DNA from: ZC4RG20 sp036381515
Lineage (GTDB): Bacteria; Pseudomonadota; Gammaproteobacteria; Steroidobacterales; Rariloculaceae
NCBI GenBank assembly: GCA_036381515.1
Contig: DASVCR010000103.1
Location: 1 to 64,000 of the forward strand
DNA: 64,000 bases
Direction of reading: 5' to 3'
The notes under the pieces: generated by a model
Told to the model about the DNA's origin: nothing
Database searches by the model: none
What the model saw: only the letters and a program-made list of their open reading frames with translations
Part shown: positions 1 through 8,333 of the stretch, in pieces
How the letters are laid out: each line of letters starts with the position of its first letter
Numbering within the stretch: position 1 is the stretch's first letter
Position numbers and translations under genes: made by a program

Positions 1-5
1 CCCGC

Positions 6-43
6 AAATGGGCTCTGACCCCATTTTCCGACCCCATTTTCCG
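6..43. repeat. REP-like short palindrome with a doubled 13-bp unit
   Basis: AAATGGG at 6-12 pairs with CCCATTT at 20-26 around a CTCTGAC loop. The 13-mer ACCCCATTTTCCG occurs twice head to tail (18-30 and 31-43). It resembles other intergenic copies in this window at 12395, 24887 and 26921, which share a GAC(A)CC(A)TTTTTC core. It lies just upstream of the CoA-ligase gene. I infer an interspersed repetitive (REP-like) element; no transposase is visible here. Confidence 0.6.
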
Positions 44-145
44 AGCGGCGGGGAAGGCGCGCGTGGAAACCGGCGAGTCCGCGGCGTACAGTTGTCGGAG
101 GTGCACGGAAGCGCATACGGCCGTCGTCGGCTTCGCGGAGCGCGC

Positions 146-1708
146 GTGTACACGAGCCCTTATCCGTCGATCGAGATCCCGAGCACTCCGCTCGCGGAGT
201 TCGTGCTCGCACGGGCCGCATCGCGCGGCCCGCGCGCGGCGCTCGTCTGCGGCGTGACCGGCCACACGATCACGTACGCGGAGCTGCCCGAGCGCGTCGA
301 GCGGACGGCCGCGGGTCTTGCCGCGCTCGGCATCGGTAAAGGCGACGTCGTCGCGATCTTCGCGACGAACTCCCCGGAGTACGTCGTCGCGGTGCTCGCG
401 ATCGCGCGCCTCGGCGCGGTCGCGACGACGGCGAATCCGCTCTACACTCCCCACGACCTCGCGAAACAGCTGCGGGACTCCGCCGCGCGCGTGCTCCTGA
501 CGTCGCTCTCGCTCCGCTCGGCGTGGACCGCCGCCCTCGAAGGCACGTCCGTCACCCATGTCGTCCTCTTCGACGACGACGCATCGGCCGCGGGCAACGT
601 CGTCCCGTTCGCGGCGCTCGCCGACGGGCCCGGCACCGCACCTGCCGTCGCGATCGACCCGCTCGATCTCGTCGCGCTGCCGTACTCGAGCGGCACGACG
701 GGCATGCCGAAGGGCGTCATGCTGACGCACCGCAACCTCGTCGCGAACATCCTGCAGATCGACTGCATGACGCACTATCTCGACGGCGAGGACACGACGG
801 TCGCGTTCCTGCCGTTCTTTCACATCTACGGGCTCACGGTGATCGCGTTGATGGGCCTCTGGGCCGGCGCGACGCTCGTCGTGATGCCGAAGTTCGAGCT
901 CGCGCCGTACGTCGACCTGATCGAAAGGCACCGGGCGACGCTGCTGCACGTCGTTCCACCGGTCATCCTCGCGCTCGCGAAGCATCCGCTGATCGACGGG
1001 CGCGACTTCTCGTCGGTCCGCAAGCTCTTCTCCGGCGCCGCGCCGCTCGGCGCCCGCATCGCCGAGCAGTGCGCGCGGCGGATCGGTTGCCTGATGCAGC
1101 AAGGGTACGGGCTCACCGAGACGAGCCCCGCCGCGATCGTGCTGCCGGAGAGCTCCAATGCGACGAAGCTCGGATCGATCGGCGTGCCGATCGCGGACAC
1201 CGAGTGCCGCGTCGTCGATCCGGAGACGGGCCGGGACGTGCCGCCCGGCGTCGACGGCGAGATCTGGATCCGCGGGCCGCAGGTCATGCGCGGCTACCTC
1301 GGCCGGCCGGAGGAGACGCGCGCAACGATCGACCAGGCCGGGTGGCTCCGCACGGGCGACATCGGTCACGTCGACGAGGACGGCCACTTCTTCATCGTCG
1401 ACCGCCTGAAGGAGCTCATCAAGTACAAGGGCATGCAGGTGCCGCCGGCGGAGCTCGAGGCCGTGCTGCTGTCGCATCCGAACGTCGCGGACGCGGCGGT
1501 CGTCCCGCTCGCCGACGACGAGTGCGGCGAGGTCCCGCGTGCGTTCGTCGTGCCGAGCGGAGAGGTGAGCGCCGACGAGCTAATGCGTTACGTCGCGGAG
1601 CGCGTCGCGCCGTACAAGAAGCTGCGCAGGCTCGAGTTCATCGACGCGATACCGAAATCGGCGTCGGGGAAGATCCTGCGGCGGGTGCTGAAGGACCGGC
1701 CTGCCTAG
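146..1708 (+). CDS. AMP-dependent acyl-CoA / 4-coumarate-CoA ligase-like enzyme
   Basis: A 520-residue ANL-superfamily adenylating enzyme that would activate a carboxylic acid (aryl or medium-chain) with ATP and CoA in the cytosol. The phosphate-binding loop SSGTTGMPKG lies near residue 178. The adenine-site motif QGYGLTETSP is near residue 318, and the hinge and C-terminal catalytic lysine region, PKSASGKILRR, ends the protein. The GTG at 146 is chosen because the protein then begins VYTSPYPSIEIP, the usual N-terminus of 4CL-like enzymes. The frame stays open upstream through the repeat at 6-43, but that translation is not family-like. Substrate cannot be read from sequence. It stands alone on its strand. 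Confidence 0.88.
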   Translation: MYTSPYPSIEIPSTPLAEFVLARAASRGPRAALVCGVTGHTITYAELPERVERTAAGLAALGIGKGDVVAIFATNSPEYVVAVLAIARLGAVATTANPLYTPHDLAKQLRDSAARVLLTSLSLRSAWTAALEGTSVTHVVLFDDDASAAGNVVPFAALADGPGTAPAVAIDPLDLVALPYSSGTTGMPKGVMLTHRNLVANILQIDCMTHYLDGEDTTVAFLPFFHIYGLTVIALMGLWAGATLVVMPKFELAPYVDLIERHRATLLHVVPPVILALAKHPLIDGRDFSSVRKLFSGAAPLGARIAEQCARRIGCLMQQGYGLTETSPAAIVLPESSNATKLGSIGVPIADTECRVVDPETGRDVPPGVDGEIWIRGPQVMRGYLGRPEETRATIDQAGWLRTGDIGHVDEDGHFFIVDRLKELIKYKGMQVPPAELEAVLLSHPNVADAAVVPLADDECGEVPRAFVVPSGEVSADELMRYVAERVAPYKKLRRLEFIDAIPKSASGKILRRVLKDRPA

Positions 1709-1778
1709 CGGACGCCGGTCACGCCGATCATGACCGCGCCGAATACCGCGCGATCGTCGGCAGCGAGGATCGGCAGCG

Positions 1779-1943
1779 TCACTCGTCGCGCGGCACATCG
1801 AGCCGCGCGAGGAAGTCGCGGACCCACGGCGGGTTCGCGAGGATCACGTAGGCGATGAACAGCGCGCCGAGCGGTATCACGAACACGACCGCGTCGACGA
1901 TCAGGATCGCGAGCGCGAGCAGCAGGCGATTCACGGGGTGCAT
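1779..1943 (-). CDS. Small single-span membrane protein, 54 residues, unknown function
   Basis: ATG at 1943 is preceded by GGAG seven bases upstream, and the frame runs to TGA at 1779. The peptide starts MHPVNRLLLALAILIVDAV and continues hydrophobic through about residue 36, so it probably crosses the membrane once or forms a hairpin. A short charged tail, ending PRDE, follows. Codon use is as GC-rich as in the neighbours, and the hydrophobic pattern with a ribosome binding site argues for a real gene. I do not recognise a family. It is convergent with the CoA ligase and divergent from the carbamoyltransferase, sharing the 1944-2244 upstream region. Confidence 0.55.
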   Translation of the reverse strand: MHPVNRLLLALAILIVDAVVFVIPLGALFIAYVILANPPWVRDFLARLDVPRDE

Positions 1944-2097
1944 GCGTTTCTCCAGGAGCGGAACGACAGGATCCCGAGCTGCACGAACGGGAAAGCGGAC
2001 ACGTTAGCAGCAGCGGGACACCGCCGTCCGCGATCGGTTCCGGACGCTGGCTCGTTCGCCGCCCGAAAAAGGCAACGTGCCGCAACCCTTACCGCCG

Positions 2098-2113
2098 TGG
2101 CATGACACTTGCA
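2098..2113 (+). promoter_or_regulatory. Sigma-54 (-24/-12) promoter for the carbamoyltransferase operon
   Basis: TGGCATGACACTTGCA matches the RpoN consensus TGGCACG-N4-TTGCW at all but one base, with the GG and GC doublets exactly 12 apart. Transcription would start near 2124, leaving about 120 nt of leader before the ATG at 2245. The rest of the 1944-2244 gap shows no gene. An activator site must exist upstream but I cannot identify it. Confidence 0.65.
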
Positions 2114-2244
2114 CTTCTCGCCGAAGCGTAACGGGATCGGCGCGACGCGGGCCGGCCCGAAGGACCGGGAAGAATGACGCGGAGACGGCGCGTGATGCGC
2201 GGACGGAGCGGGGAGCGTCCGCAAGACCGCTGAGCGAAGGAAGC

Positions 2245-3954
2245 ATGTATTCGCTCGGCATCAACGCGGCCTATCACGACACGTCGGCCTGCCTCGTCCA
2301 CGACGGACGCGTGATTGCCGCCGCCGAGGACGAGCGCTTCACGCGCATCAAGCACGGCAAGCGGCCGGTGCCGTTCAGCGCGTGGGAGCTGCCGTATCAC
2401 GCGATCGACTATTGCCTCGCGGAGGCGGGCATCGAGCTCGCGGACGTCGATCACGTCGCCTACGCATACGACCCGTACCTGCTGCTCGAGACGCGCGGCG
2501 CGACGATCACGCTGCCGCTCGAGCCGAGCGCGGGAGCGCGGCCGGGGCTCGCGCCGTGGGAGCCGCTGTTCCTCGCCTATCTCGTCAATGCGGAGCGTCA
2601 GCTCGTCGACGGCGTGCCGCATCGCCTCCGCGCTCGCTTCCTCGGCGCGAAGACGCGCCGCCGCTGGCGCTGGCACTTCGTCGAGCATCACCTCTGCCAC
2701 GAGGCGAGCGCGTTCCTCGCGTCGCCGTTCGACGAGTGCGCCGTGCTGACGCTCGACGGACGCGGCGAGCGCGCATCGACGAGCTACGGGCACTACGCGA
2801 ACGACGACTATCGCCGCCTCGGACAGGTCACGCTGCCCCATTCGCTCGGCCTGCTCTACGAAGACGTGACCGAGTACTTGGGCTTCCTGCGCTCGTCGGA
2901 CGAGTACAAGGTGATGGCGCTCGCGTCGTTCGGCCGGCCGCGCTACGCCGACGAGTTTCGGCAGATCGTGCAGGCGGGTCCGGAGGGCACGTATCGCATC
3001 GAGCGGCCGCGCCTCGAGGAAAGGTTCGGCCCCGCGCGGAAGCCGGGCGCGAGCCTCGACGCGAAGCATTTCGACATCGCACGCTCGCTGCAGCACGTGC
3101 TCGAGGAGACCGTGCTCGAGCTCGCGGCGTGGCTCGCGGACGAGACCCGCGCCCCGAGCCTCTGCATGGCCGGCGGCGTCGCGCTCAACTGCGTGCTGAA
3201 CGGGAAGCTTCGCGATGCCGGCATCTTCCGCGACGTGTGGGTGCAGCCGGCCGCGGGCGACGCGGGCACGGCACTCGGCGCCGCGCTCTGGATCGACTGG
3301 CAGCACCGCGCACGGCGCGTCTACCGCATGGATCACGTGTTCCTCGGCCCCGCGTTCAGCGACGCCGAGATCGAAGCCTTTCTCGGCCGCGGCAAGCTCC
3401 GCGCGCGCCGCGTCGAGGACGTCGCGGACGAGACGGCCAGGCTCCTCGCCGACGACAAGATCGTCGGCTGGTTCCAGGGCAGGATGGAGTTCGGCCCGCG
3501 CGCGCTCGGCGCGCGCTCGATCCTCGCGTCGCCGATCCGGCCCGAGATGCAGCAGCGGCTGAACGACATCAAGGACCGCGAGGATTTCCGGCCGGTCGCC
3601 CCGGCCGTGATCGAGGAGCGCGCGGCCGAATGGTTCGTCGGCGGCCGGCGATCGCCGTTCATGCTGTTCGTGTTCGACGTCGCGGCCGACAAGGCTGACC
3701 GCATCCCGGCGGTGCGTCACGTCGACGGCACGGCGCGCGTGCAGACCGTGAACCGGGCGCAGCATCCGCTCTACTACGACCTGCTCTGCGCGTTCGAGCG
3801 GCGCACGGGCGTGCCCGTGCTCGTGAACACGTCGTTCAACACGCGCGGCGAGCCGATCGTCTGCACGCCGCGCGATGCCGTCGAGTGCTTCTTCACGTCG
3901 CCGCTCGATGCGCTCGTGATCGGCCCGTTCGTGCTCGAGAAGGAGGCCCGGTGA
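2245..3954 (+). CDS. NodU/CmcH-family carbamoyltransferase
   Basis: A 569-residue protein that would transfer a carbamoyl group from carbamoyl phosphate to a hydroxyl of a sugar or secondary metabolite. The N-terminal Kae1-like ASKHA domain starts LGINAAYHDTSACL and carries the metal-binding histidines in the VEHHLCHEASAF stretch near residue 152. The C-terminal nucleotide/carbamoyl domain contains GRMEFGPRALGARSIL near residue 413 and VNTSFNTRGEPIV near residue 530, all family hallmarks. The ATG at 2245 has a GAAGGAAG ribosome site. The stop overlaps the start of the next gene, so the two are translationally coupled. With a glycosyltransferase and a flippase-like protein alongside, a carbamoylated polysaccharide or glycolipid is the likely product (inference). 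Confidence 0.88.
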   Translation: MYSLGINAAYHDTSACLVHDGRVIAAAEDERFTRIKHGKRPVPFSAWELPYHAIDYCLAEAGIELADVDHVAYAYDPYLLLETRGATITLPLEPSAGARPGLAPWEPLFLAYLVNAERQLVDGVPHRLRARFLGAKTRRRWRWHFVEHHLCHEASAFLASPFDECAVLTLDGRGERASTSYGHYANDDYRRLGQVTLPHSLGLLYEDVTEYLGFLRSSDEYKVMALASFGRPRYADEFRQIVQAGPEGTYRIERPRLEERFGPARKPGASLDAKHFDIARSLQHVLEETVLELAAWLADETRAPSLCMAGGVALNCVLNGKLRDAGIFRDVWVQPAAGDAGTALGAALWIDWQHRARRVYRMDHVFLGPAFSDAEIEAFLGRGKLRARRVEDVADETARLLADDKIVGWFQGRMEFGPRALGARSILASPIRPEMQQRLNDIKDREDFRPVAPAVIEERAAEWFVGGRRSPFMLFVFDVAADKADRIPAVRHVDGTARVQTVNRAQHPLYYDLLCAFERRTGVPVLVNTSFNTRGEPIVCTPRDAVECFFTSPLDALVIGPFVLEKEAR

Positions 3955-4928
3955 TGCGTCGCGCGTCGGTCGTCGTGCCGAGCTTCAGGCGGCCCGCGGC
4001 GCTCGAGCGCTGCCTGGCGGCGCTCGCCGCGCAGACGCTACCGGCTGCGGCGTTCGAGATCATCGTCGTGCACGACGGTCCGAGCGAGACGACCCGCAGG
4101 CTCGTCGCGCAGTGGGCGAAGACGCTTGCCGCGCGGGGCGGGCCGCGCGTCCGCTACCACTCGCCGCCGCATCGCGGCCCCGCGGCGGCGCGCAACGCCG
4201 GATGGCGGCTCGCGGAGGCCGACGTCGTTGCGTTCACGGACGACGACACGGTGCCCGCTCCCGGCTGGCTCGCGGCGGCGCTCGCCGCGATGCGCCCCGG
4301 CGTCGACGCCGCATGGGGACGGATCGTCGTGCCGCTGCCGACGGATCCGACGGACTACGAGATCGACGCGGCCCGCCTCTCCGTATCGCAGTTCGTCACG
4401 GCGAACTGCTTCTGCAGGAAGAGCGTGCTCGAGCGGCTCGGCGGATTCGACGAGCGCTTCGAGCGTGCCTGGCGCGAGGACTCCGATCTCTACTTCCGTC
4501 TGATCGACGGCGGCGCACGCGTCGTGCACGCCGCGGACGCGGTCGTCGTGCACCCGGTCAGGCCGGCGTCGTGGGGCGTGAGCCTCGCGCAGCAGCGCAA
4601 GGTGCTGTACGACGCGCTGCTCTTCAAGAAGCACCGCGCGCTCTATCGCGAACGGATCCGCGGCACGCCGCGCTGGGACTATTACCTGATCGTCGCGTCG
4701 CTGCTCGGGGCCGCCGCCGCGCTCGCCGCGGACGTCGTGCTCGCCGCCGCGGCGACCGGCGCGCTCTGGCTCGTGCTGACCGGGCGCTTCTGCGCGGAGC
4801 GGCTCCGGCCCGCGACGAAAAAGCTCTCGCACGTCACCGAGATGATCGTCACGTCGATCCTGATTCCGCCGATCGCCGTGTTCTGGCGGCTGGTCGGCGC
4901 GTTCCGCTATCGCGTGGTGTTCCTGTGA
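3954..4928 (+). CDS. Family 2 glycosyltransferase with C-terminal membrane segments
   Basis: A 324-residue inverting GT-A enzyme. The N-terminus, ASVVVPSFRRPAALERCL, is the nucleotide-sugar-binding strand of GT2. FTDDDTVPAPGWL near residue 94 supplies the metal-binding Asp cluster. AWREDSDLYFRL near residue 176 supplies the catalytic acidic residues. After residue 240 two or three hydrophobic segments anchor the protein to the inner membrane. The ATG lies in a TGATG overlap with the carbamoyltransferase and has AAGGAGG upstream, so it is cotranscribed from the sigma-54 promoter at 2098. Acceptor and sugar are unknown. Confidence 0.85.
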   Translation: MRRASVVVPSFRRPAALERCLAALAAQTLPAAAFEIIVVHDGPSETTRRLVAQWAKTLAARGGPRVRYHSPPHRGPAAARNAGWRLAEADVVAFTDDDTVPAPGWLAAALAAMRPGVDAAWGRIVVPLPTDPTDYEIDAARLSVSQFVTANCFCRKSVLERLGGFDERFERAWREDSDLYFRLIDGGARVVHAADAVVVHPVRPASWGVSLAQQRKVLYDALLFKKHRALYRERIRGTPRWDYYLIVASLLGAAAALAADVVLAAAATGALWLVLTGRFCAERLRPATKKLSHVTEMIVTSILIPPIAVFWRLVGAFRYRVVFL

Positions 4929-4953
4929 GCACCGGAAACGTCGCGAGGCCGTC

Positions 4954-4984
4954 CGAGACCGTGTCTTCGCCGCGGTCGGTCTCG
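4954..4984. terminator. Possible bidirectional hairpin between convergent genes
   Basis: CGAGACC (4954-4960) pairs with GGTCTCG (4978-4984) in the short gap between the glycosyltransferase and the convergent flippase-like gene. There is no T tract and the loop is long, so this is a weak call. Confidence 0.25.
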
Positions 4985-4991
4985 CGAACGC

Positions 4992-6071
4992 TCAGCGCGC
5001 GACGTCGGCGCGCGCGGTCCTGCCGGAGACGAAGCCGGCCGTGTCGAGCACGTAGATGCCGGCGCCGACGAGGCTCAGCACGATCAGCAGCCCTCGATTC
5101 AGGATCATCGGCACGACCGAGACGTCGGGCGGCACGCCGTACTGCGCGAGCAGGTAGATGAACGTGCCCTCGTACACGCCGAGCCCGTTGAGGGAGATCG
5201 GCAGCACCGCGACGAACGTCGTCAGCGCGAGCACGCTCATCATCTCGAGCATCGAGATCGGCTGATCGGCGCCGTAGCGAAGCAGCACGAAGAACGCGAA
5301 CGCGAGGCCGACGTGGAACACGATCGAGATCACGATGACCGTGAAGGATCGGAGCGGCTGCCGGACGTAGTCGTCGATGTGCTCGCCGAGCGTCTCCTTG
5401 AGGCGCCGCACGTTGTCGGGCAACGCGTCGCGCAGCCGCTTCGGCACGAGCGCGCGCAGCCGCCGCGGCACGAGGCGCATCCGCCATGCGAGCGGAGTCG
5501 CCGCGGCGCAGGCGAGCGCGGCGCCGACGCCGAGCAGCGTCAGCAGACCGGCCGCGTCGGCGGCGAGCAGTGCCCCCGCTCCCGTTCCGAGCGCGACGAG
5601 CGTGCCGAAGCCCGTCACGCGCTCCATGACGACGGCGATGACTGCGCTCGCCTTGCTGCGGCCGTTATCGATCGTCTTGTAGATTCGATAACCGTCGCCG
5701 CCGATGCTGGTCGGCAGGAAGTTATTGAAGAAGAGCGCGACGAAATAGTACTTGCTGAGCCGCAGCGTCGAGTATTCGACGCCGTGGATCGACAGCAGCA
5801 GCCGCCACTTGTAGGCGCTCACGAACACGAGCGCGATCAGAATGCCGAACATCACCGCGACGAGGCCGAGCCCCGTCTCGGCGAGACTGTCGGATGCCGT
5901 GTGCCAGTCGACCCTCGAGACGATGATCGCGCACAGTGTTCCGCCGATCGCGAGTTTTGCGAGCAACGAAAATTTCGGCTTGCGCGGGCGGCCTGGCTTC
6001 GTCGCGTCGGGATCCAGCGACTGTGGCGCAAGCGATCCCGTTTCGATCCCTTCGAGGTCGTTGTAGCTCAC
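4992..6071 (-). CDS. Lysylphosphatidylglycerol synthase TM-domain / flippase-like membrane protein (UPF0104)
   Basis: A 359-residue polytopic inner-membrane protein of the AglD/MprF-N (LPG_synthase_TM) family, which carries flippase or glycolipid-transfer functions. About eight hydrophobic segments follow a soluble N-terminal stretch of about 35 residues. The family signature NNFLPTSIGGDGYRIYKT is near residue 125, with LPISLNGLGVYEGTF near residue 285. GTG at 6071 is the best start: no ATG is available before the first membrane segment. A perfect sigma-54 promoter lies about 105 bp upstream. It is convergent with the carbamoyltransferase-glycosyltransferase pair. Shared RpoN-type promoters suggest one glycan export/modification regulon. 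Confidence 0.85.
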   Translation of the reverse strand: MSYNDLEGIETGSLAPQSLDPDATKPGRPRKPKFSLLAKLAIGGTLCAIIVSRVDWHTASDSLAETGLGLVAVMFGILIALVFVSAYKWRLLLSIHGVEYSTLRLSKYYFVALFFNNFLPTSIGGDGYRIYKTIDNGRSKASAVIAVVMERVTGFGTLVALGTGAGALLAADAAGLLTLLGVGAALACAAATPLAWRMRLVPRRLRALVPKRLRDALPDNVRRLKETLGEHIDDYVRQPLRSFTVIVISIVFHVGLAFAFFVLLRYGADQPISMLEMMSVLALTTFVAVLPISLNGLGVYEGTFIYLLAQYGVPPDVSVVPMILNRGLLIVLSLVGAGIYVLDTAGFVSGRTARADVAR

Positions 6072-6175
6072 GTCCGTGCTTCGGGCGCGTCTCCGCGGGA
6101 CGCGTGATCTTCCGTGTGCGCCTTCTCGAGTGCAAGGGCGAAGCCACGCTCGACGAGCGCACCAAGGGCCGGCTA

Positions 6176-6191
6176 AGCAAGACTCGTGCCA
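6176..6191 (-). promoter_or_regulatory. Sigma-54 promoter for the flippase-like gene
   Basis: Read on the minus strand the sequence is TGGCACGAGTCTTGCT, an exact match to TGGCACG-N4-TTGCW. Transcription would start near 6165 and leave about 95 nt of leader. The remainder of 6072-6363 holds no gene. Confidence 0.75.
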
Positions 6192-6363
6192 CGGACTTTC
6201 CCGGGCCGCCGAGGCTCGGCGCGGCGGGATATTGTGCAACTTCTGGAACGGGCTACGGTTTCCGAAATCGCCGGGCCCGGCAAGAGCCGGCGGCCGGCGG
6301 GACTCGCAGCGCCGCACCGAGTCCCGCCCCGGATCGCGCGCCGCCCGCGCGCGAGCGTGGCGC

Positions 6364-7599
6364 TTAGTTCGACGCGGCCTCCGCCGGCTCGAGCCGCAGG
6401 ATCGTGCCGTCGGGATTGGGGCTGCCGTAGCGCACCTCGGTGATGAAATAGAGATACCCGTCCCGGCCCTGCACGACGTCGCGGAAGCGGACGCCGAGCT
6501 CGGTCAGCATCGGCGTGCGCTGCTCGGCGCGTCCGCGCCCGCCGAACGAGATGCGTTGCACCTGCTGGCCGCTCAGCGCGGTGACGAAGAGATCGTTGCG
6601 CCACTGCGGGAACGCATCGCCGTCGTAGAACGCGAGGCTCGAAGGCGTGATCACGGGCACCCAGAACATTCGCGGGTTGTCCATGCCCGGGCGCCAGTAC
6701 GGAAAGTCGGAGACGAGCGTGCCGGTGTAGTTGCGGCCCATCGAGACGAGCGGCCACCCGTAGTTGTGGCCGGGATAGAGGATGTTGATTTCGTCGCCGC
6801 CCATCGGGCCGATGTCGACGCTCCAGAGCTCGCCGGTCTCCGGATGATAGGAGAAGCCGTACGTGTTGCGGTTGCCGTACGTGAAGATCTCGGGTTTAGC
6901 GCCCTTGCGGTTCACGAACGGATTGTCGTCGGGCGCCGTCCCGTCGTCGTTCAGCCGGAGCACCTTGCCGACGTGATTCGAAAGATCCTGCGACAGGATC
7001 CGGATGCTGTTGTCGTCGACCGGGCCGCAGCAGAGGCGATCGCGGTCGCCGACGCTGACGAGGAGCTTCCCGTCGGGCGTGAAGATCATCCGGCCCGCCG
7101 TCGCATTGCCCGCGTTCTCCCATGCGTCGGCGACGAAGATTTCCTCGACGTCGGTCAGCTCGTCGCCCTCGAGACGGCCGCGCACGACGGCGAGCGTCTG
7201 GCCGAGGCGCTCGTCGTTCTTCGTGTACGACAGGTAGACGAGACGGTTCTGCTCGAAGTCGGGATGCGCGACGACGCCATGCAGCACGTCGCGGCCGCCC
7301 GGAGGCGGCACTTCCCACAGCGGCTCGGGCAGGAGCCGGCCGTCGCGGAACATCCTGAGCTGCCCGTTCTGCTGCGTCACGAGCATCGTCTCGCCGTCCG
7401 GCAGGATCTCGAGGTCCCACGGACCGACGAGCCCGGACGTCACGAGCACGACGCGGACGCGCGTGCCGCCGGCGTCGAGCACGAGCGGCGCGCCGGGCTC
7501 GGGCAGCATCACGCGCGGGCCAGGGCCGGGTTGAGCCGCCGCCGTCGCCGAAAGAACCATGGCCGCCAGCGTCGAGATCGACAACGACAATCTTTTCAT
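6364..7599 (-). CDS. PQQ-dependent soluble aldose sugar dehydrogenase (YliI/sGDH type)
   Basis: A 411-residue periplasmic six-bladed beta-propeller quinoprotein oxidising aldoses at C1. The signal peptide MKRLSLSISTLAAMVLSATAAA is followed by the mature enzyme. Family landmarks are GPWDLEILPDG, the HGVVAHPDF stretch with the catalytic-base histidine region, VSVGDRDRLC, and the YGNRNTYGFSY/EDGPMGGDEIN-like segment, here IGPMGGDEINILYPGHNYGW. The ATG at 7599 has AGGAG ten bases upstream. It runs co-directionally with the flippase gene but 292 bp away and behind that gene's own promoter, so the two are probably separate units. The PQQ synthesis genes are not in the window. Confidence 0.88.
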   Translation of the reverse strand: MKRLSLSISTLAAMVLSATAAAQPGPGPRVMLPEPGAPLVLDAGGTRVRVVLVTSGLVGPWDLEILPDGETMLVTQQNGQLRMFRDGRLLPEPLWEVPPPGGRDVLHGVVAHPDFEQNRLVYLSYTKNDERLGQTLAVVRGRLEGDELTDVEEIFVADAWENAGNATAGRMIFTPDGKLLVSVGDRDRLCCGPVDDNSIRILSQDLSNHVGKVLRLNDDGTAPDDNPFVNRKGAKPEIFTYGNRNTYGFSYHPETGELWSVDIGPMGGDEINILYPGHNYGWPLVSMGRNYTGTLVSDFPYWRPGMDNPRMFWVPVITPSSLAFYDGDAFPQWRNDLFVTALSGQQVQRISFGGRGRAEQRTPMLTELGVRFRDVVQGRDGYLYFITEVRYGSPNPDGTILRLEPAEAASN

Positions 7600-7727
7600 T
7601 GTGGTGAGCTCCTCGTGCACGCGCTCGCCGTCGAGCGCCTTCCCGTCGTGCCGACCGGTGATGCTACACGCGCCGTGGAATCCCCGCACGTCTCGCTGGC
7701 CTAATAATCCTTAGCGTCGGTCGAGCA

Positions 7728-8324
7728 ATGGCGATGTCCGGAAACACGCCCCGGCAGAACGAGCTCTTCGAGCGAACGGGCTTCCCGTCCGGGCTGCACT
7801 ATCGCGCGGACTTCCTGTCCGCGGCGGAGGAGTCCGATCTGCTCGACGCGATCCGCGAGCTGCCGCTCGAGGAGGCGGACTACAAGGGGTGGAAGGCGAA
7901 ACGTCGCATCGTGAGCTACGGCGGCCGCTACGACTTCGACAGCAACGTGCTCGGGCCGGCCGACCCGATTCCGGCGTTTCTGATGCCGCTTCGTGCGCGC
8001 GTCGCCGCCGAGGCGGGCCTCGCCGAGGAAGCGCTCGCTTACGCGCTCGTCGCCGAGTACCGCCCCGGCGTTCAGCTCGGCTGGCATCGGGACGTGCCGA
8101 GCTTCGAGGAGGTCGTCGGCGTCTCGCTGCTCGGCTTCGCGCGCATGCGCTTTCGGCCGTATCCGCCGACGGGACGTCGGCGCACGGCCTTCGCGCTCGA
8201 GCTCGCCCCGCGCTCGCTTTACGTCTTGCGCGGCGACGCCCGCTGGCGATGGCAGCATGCCGTCTCGCCGACGAAGGCGCTGCGCTACTCGATCACGTTC
8301 AGGACGCTGCGCAGCGCCGAGTGA
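7728..8324 (+). CDS. AlkB-like 2-oxoglutarate/Fe(II) dioxygenase
   Basis: A 198-residue protein of the AlkB superfamily, which oxidatively demethylates alkylated nucleic acid bases. The iron triad is visible: His120 and Asp122 in LGWHRDVPSF and His177 in WRWQHAVS. The 2OG-binding arginines are Arg186 and Arg192 in RYSITFRTL. KRRIVSYGGRYDFDS near residue 58 is the substrate-lid region found in bacterial AlkB2-type proteins. ATG at 7728 or 7734 could start translation. A TAATAAT sequence at 7702 may serve as a -10 box. It is divergent from the sugar dehydrogenase. Confidence 0.87.
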   Translation: MAMSGNTPRQNELFERTGFPSGLHYRADFLSAAEESDLLDAIRELPLEEADYKGWKAKRRIVSYGGRYDFDSNVLGPADPIPAFLMPLRARVAAEAGLAEEALAYALVAEYRPGVQLGWHRDVPSFEEVVGVSLLGFARMRFRPYPPTGRRRTAFALELAPRSLYVLRGDARWRWQHAVSPTKALRYSITFRTLRSAE

Positions 8325-8333
8325 CGCTTTCGA

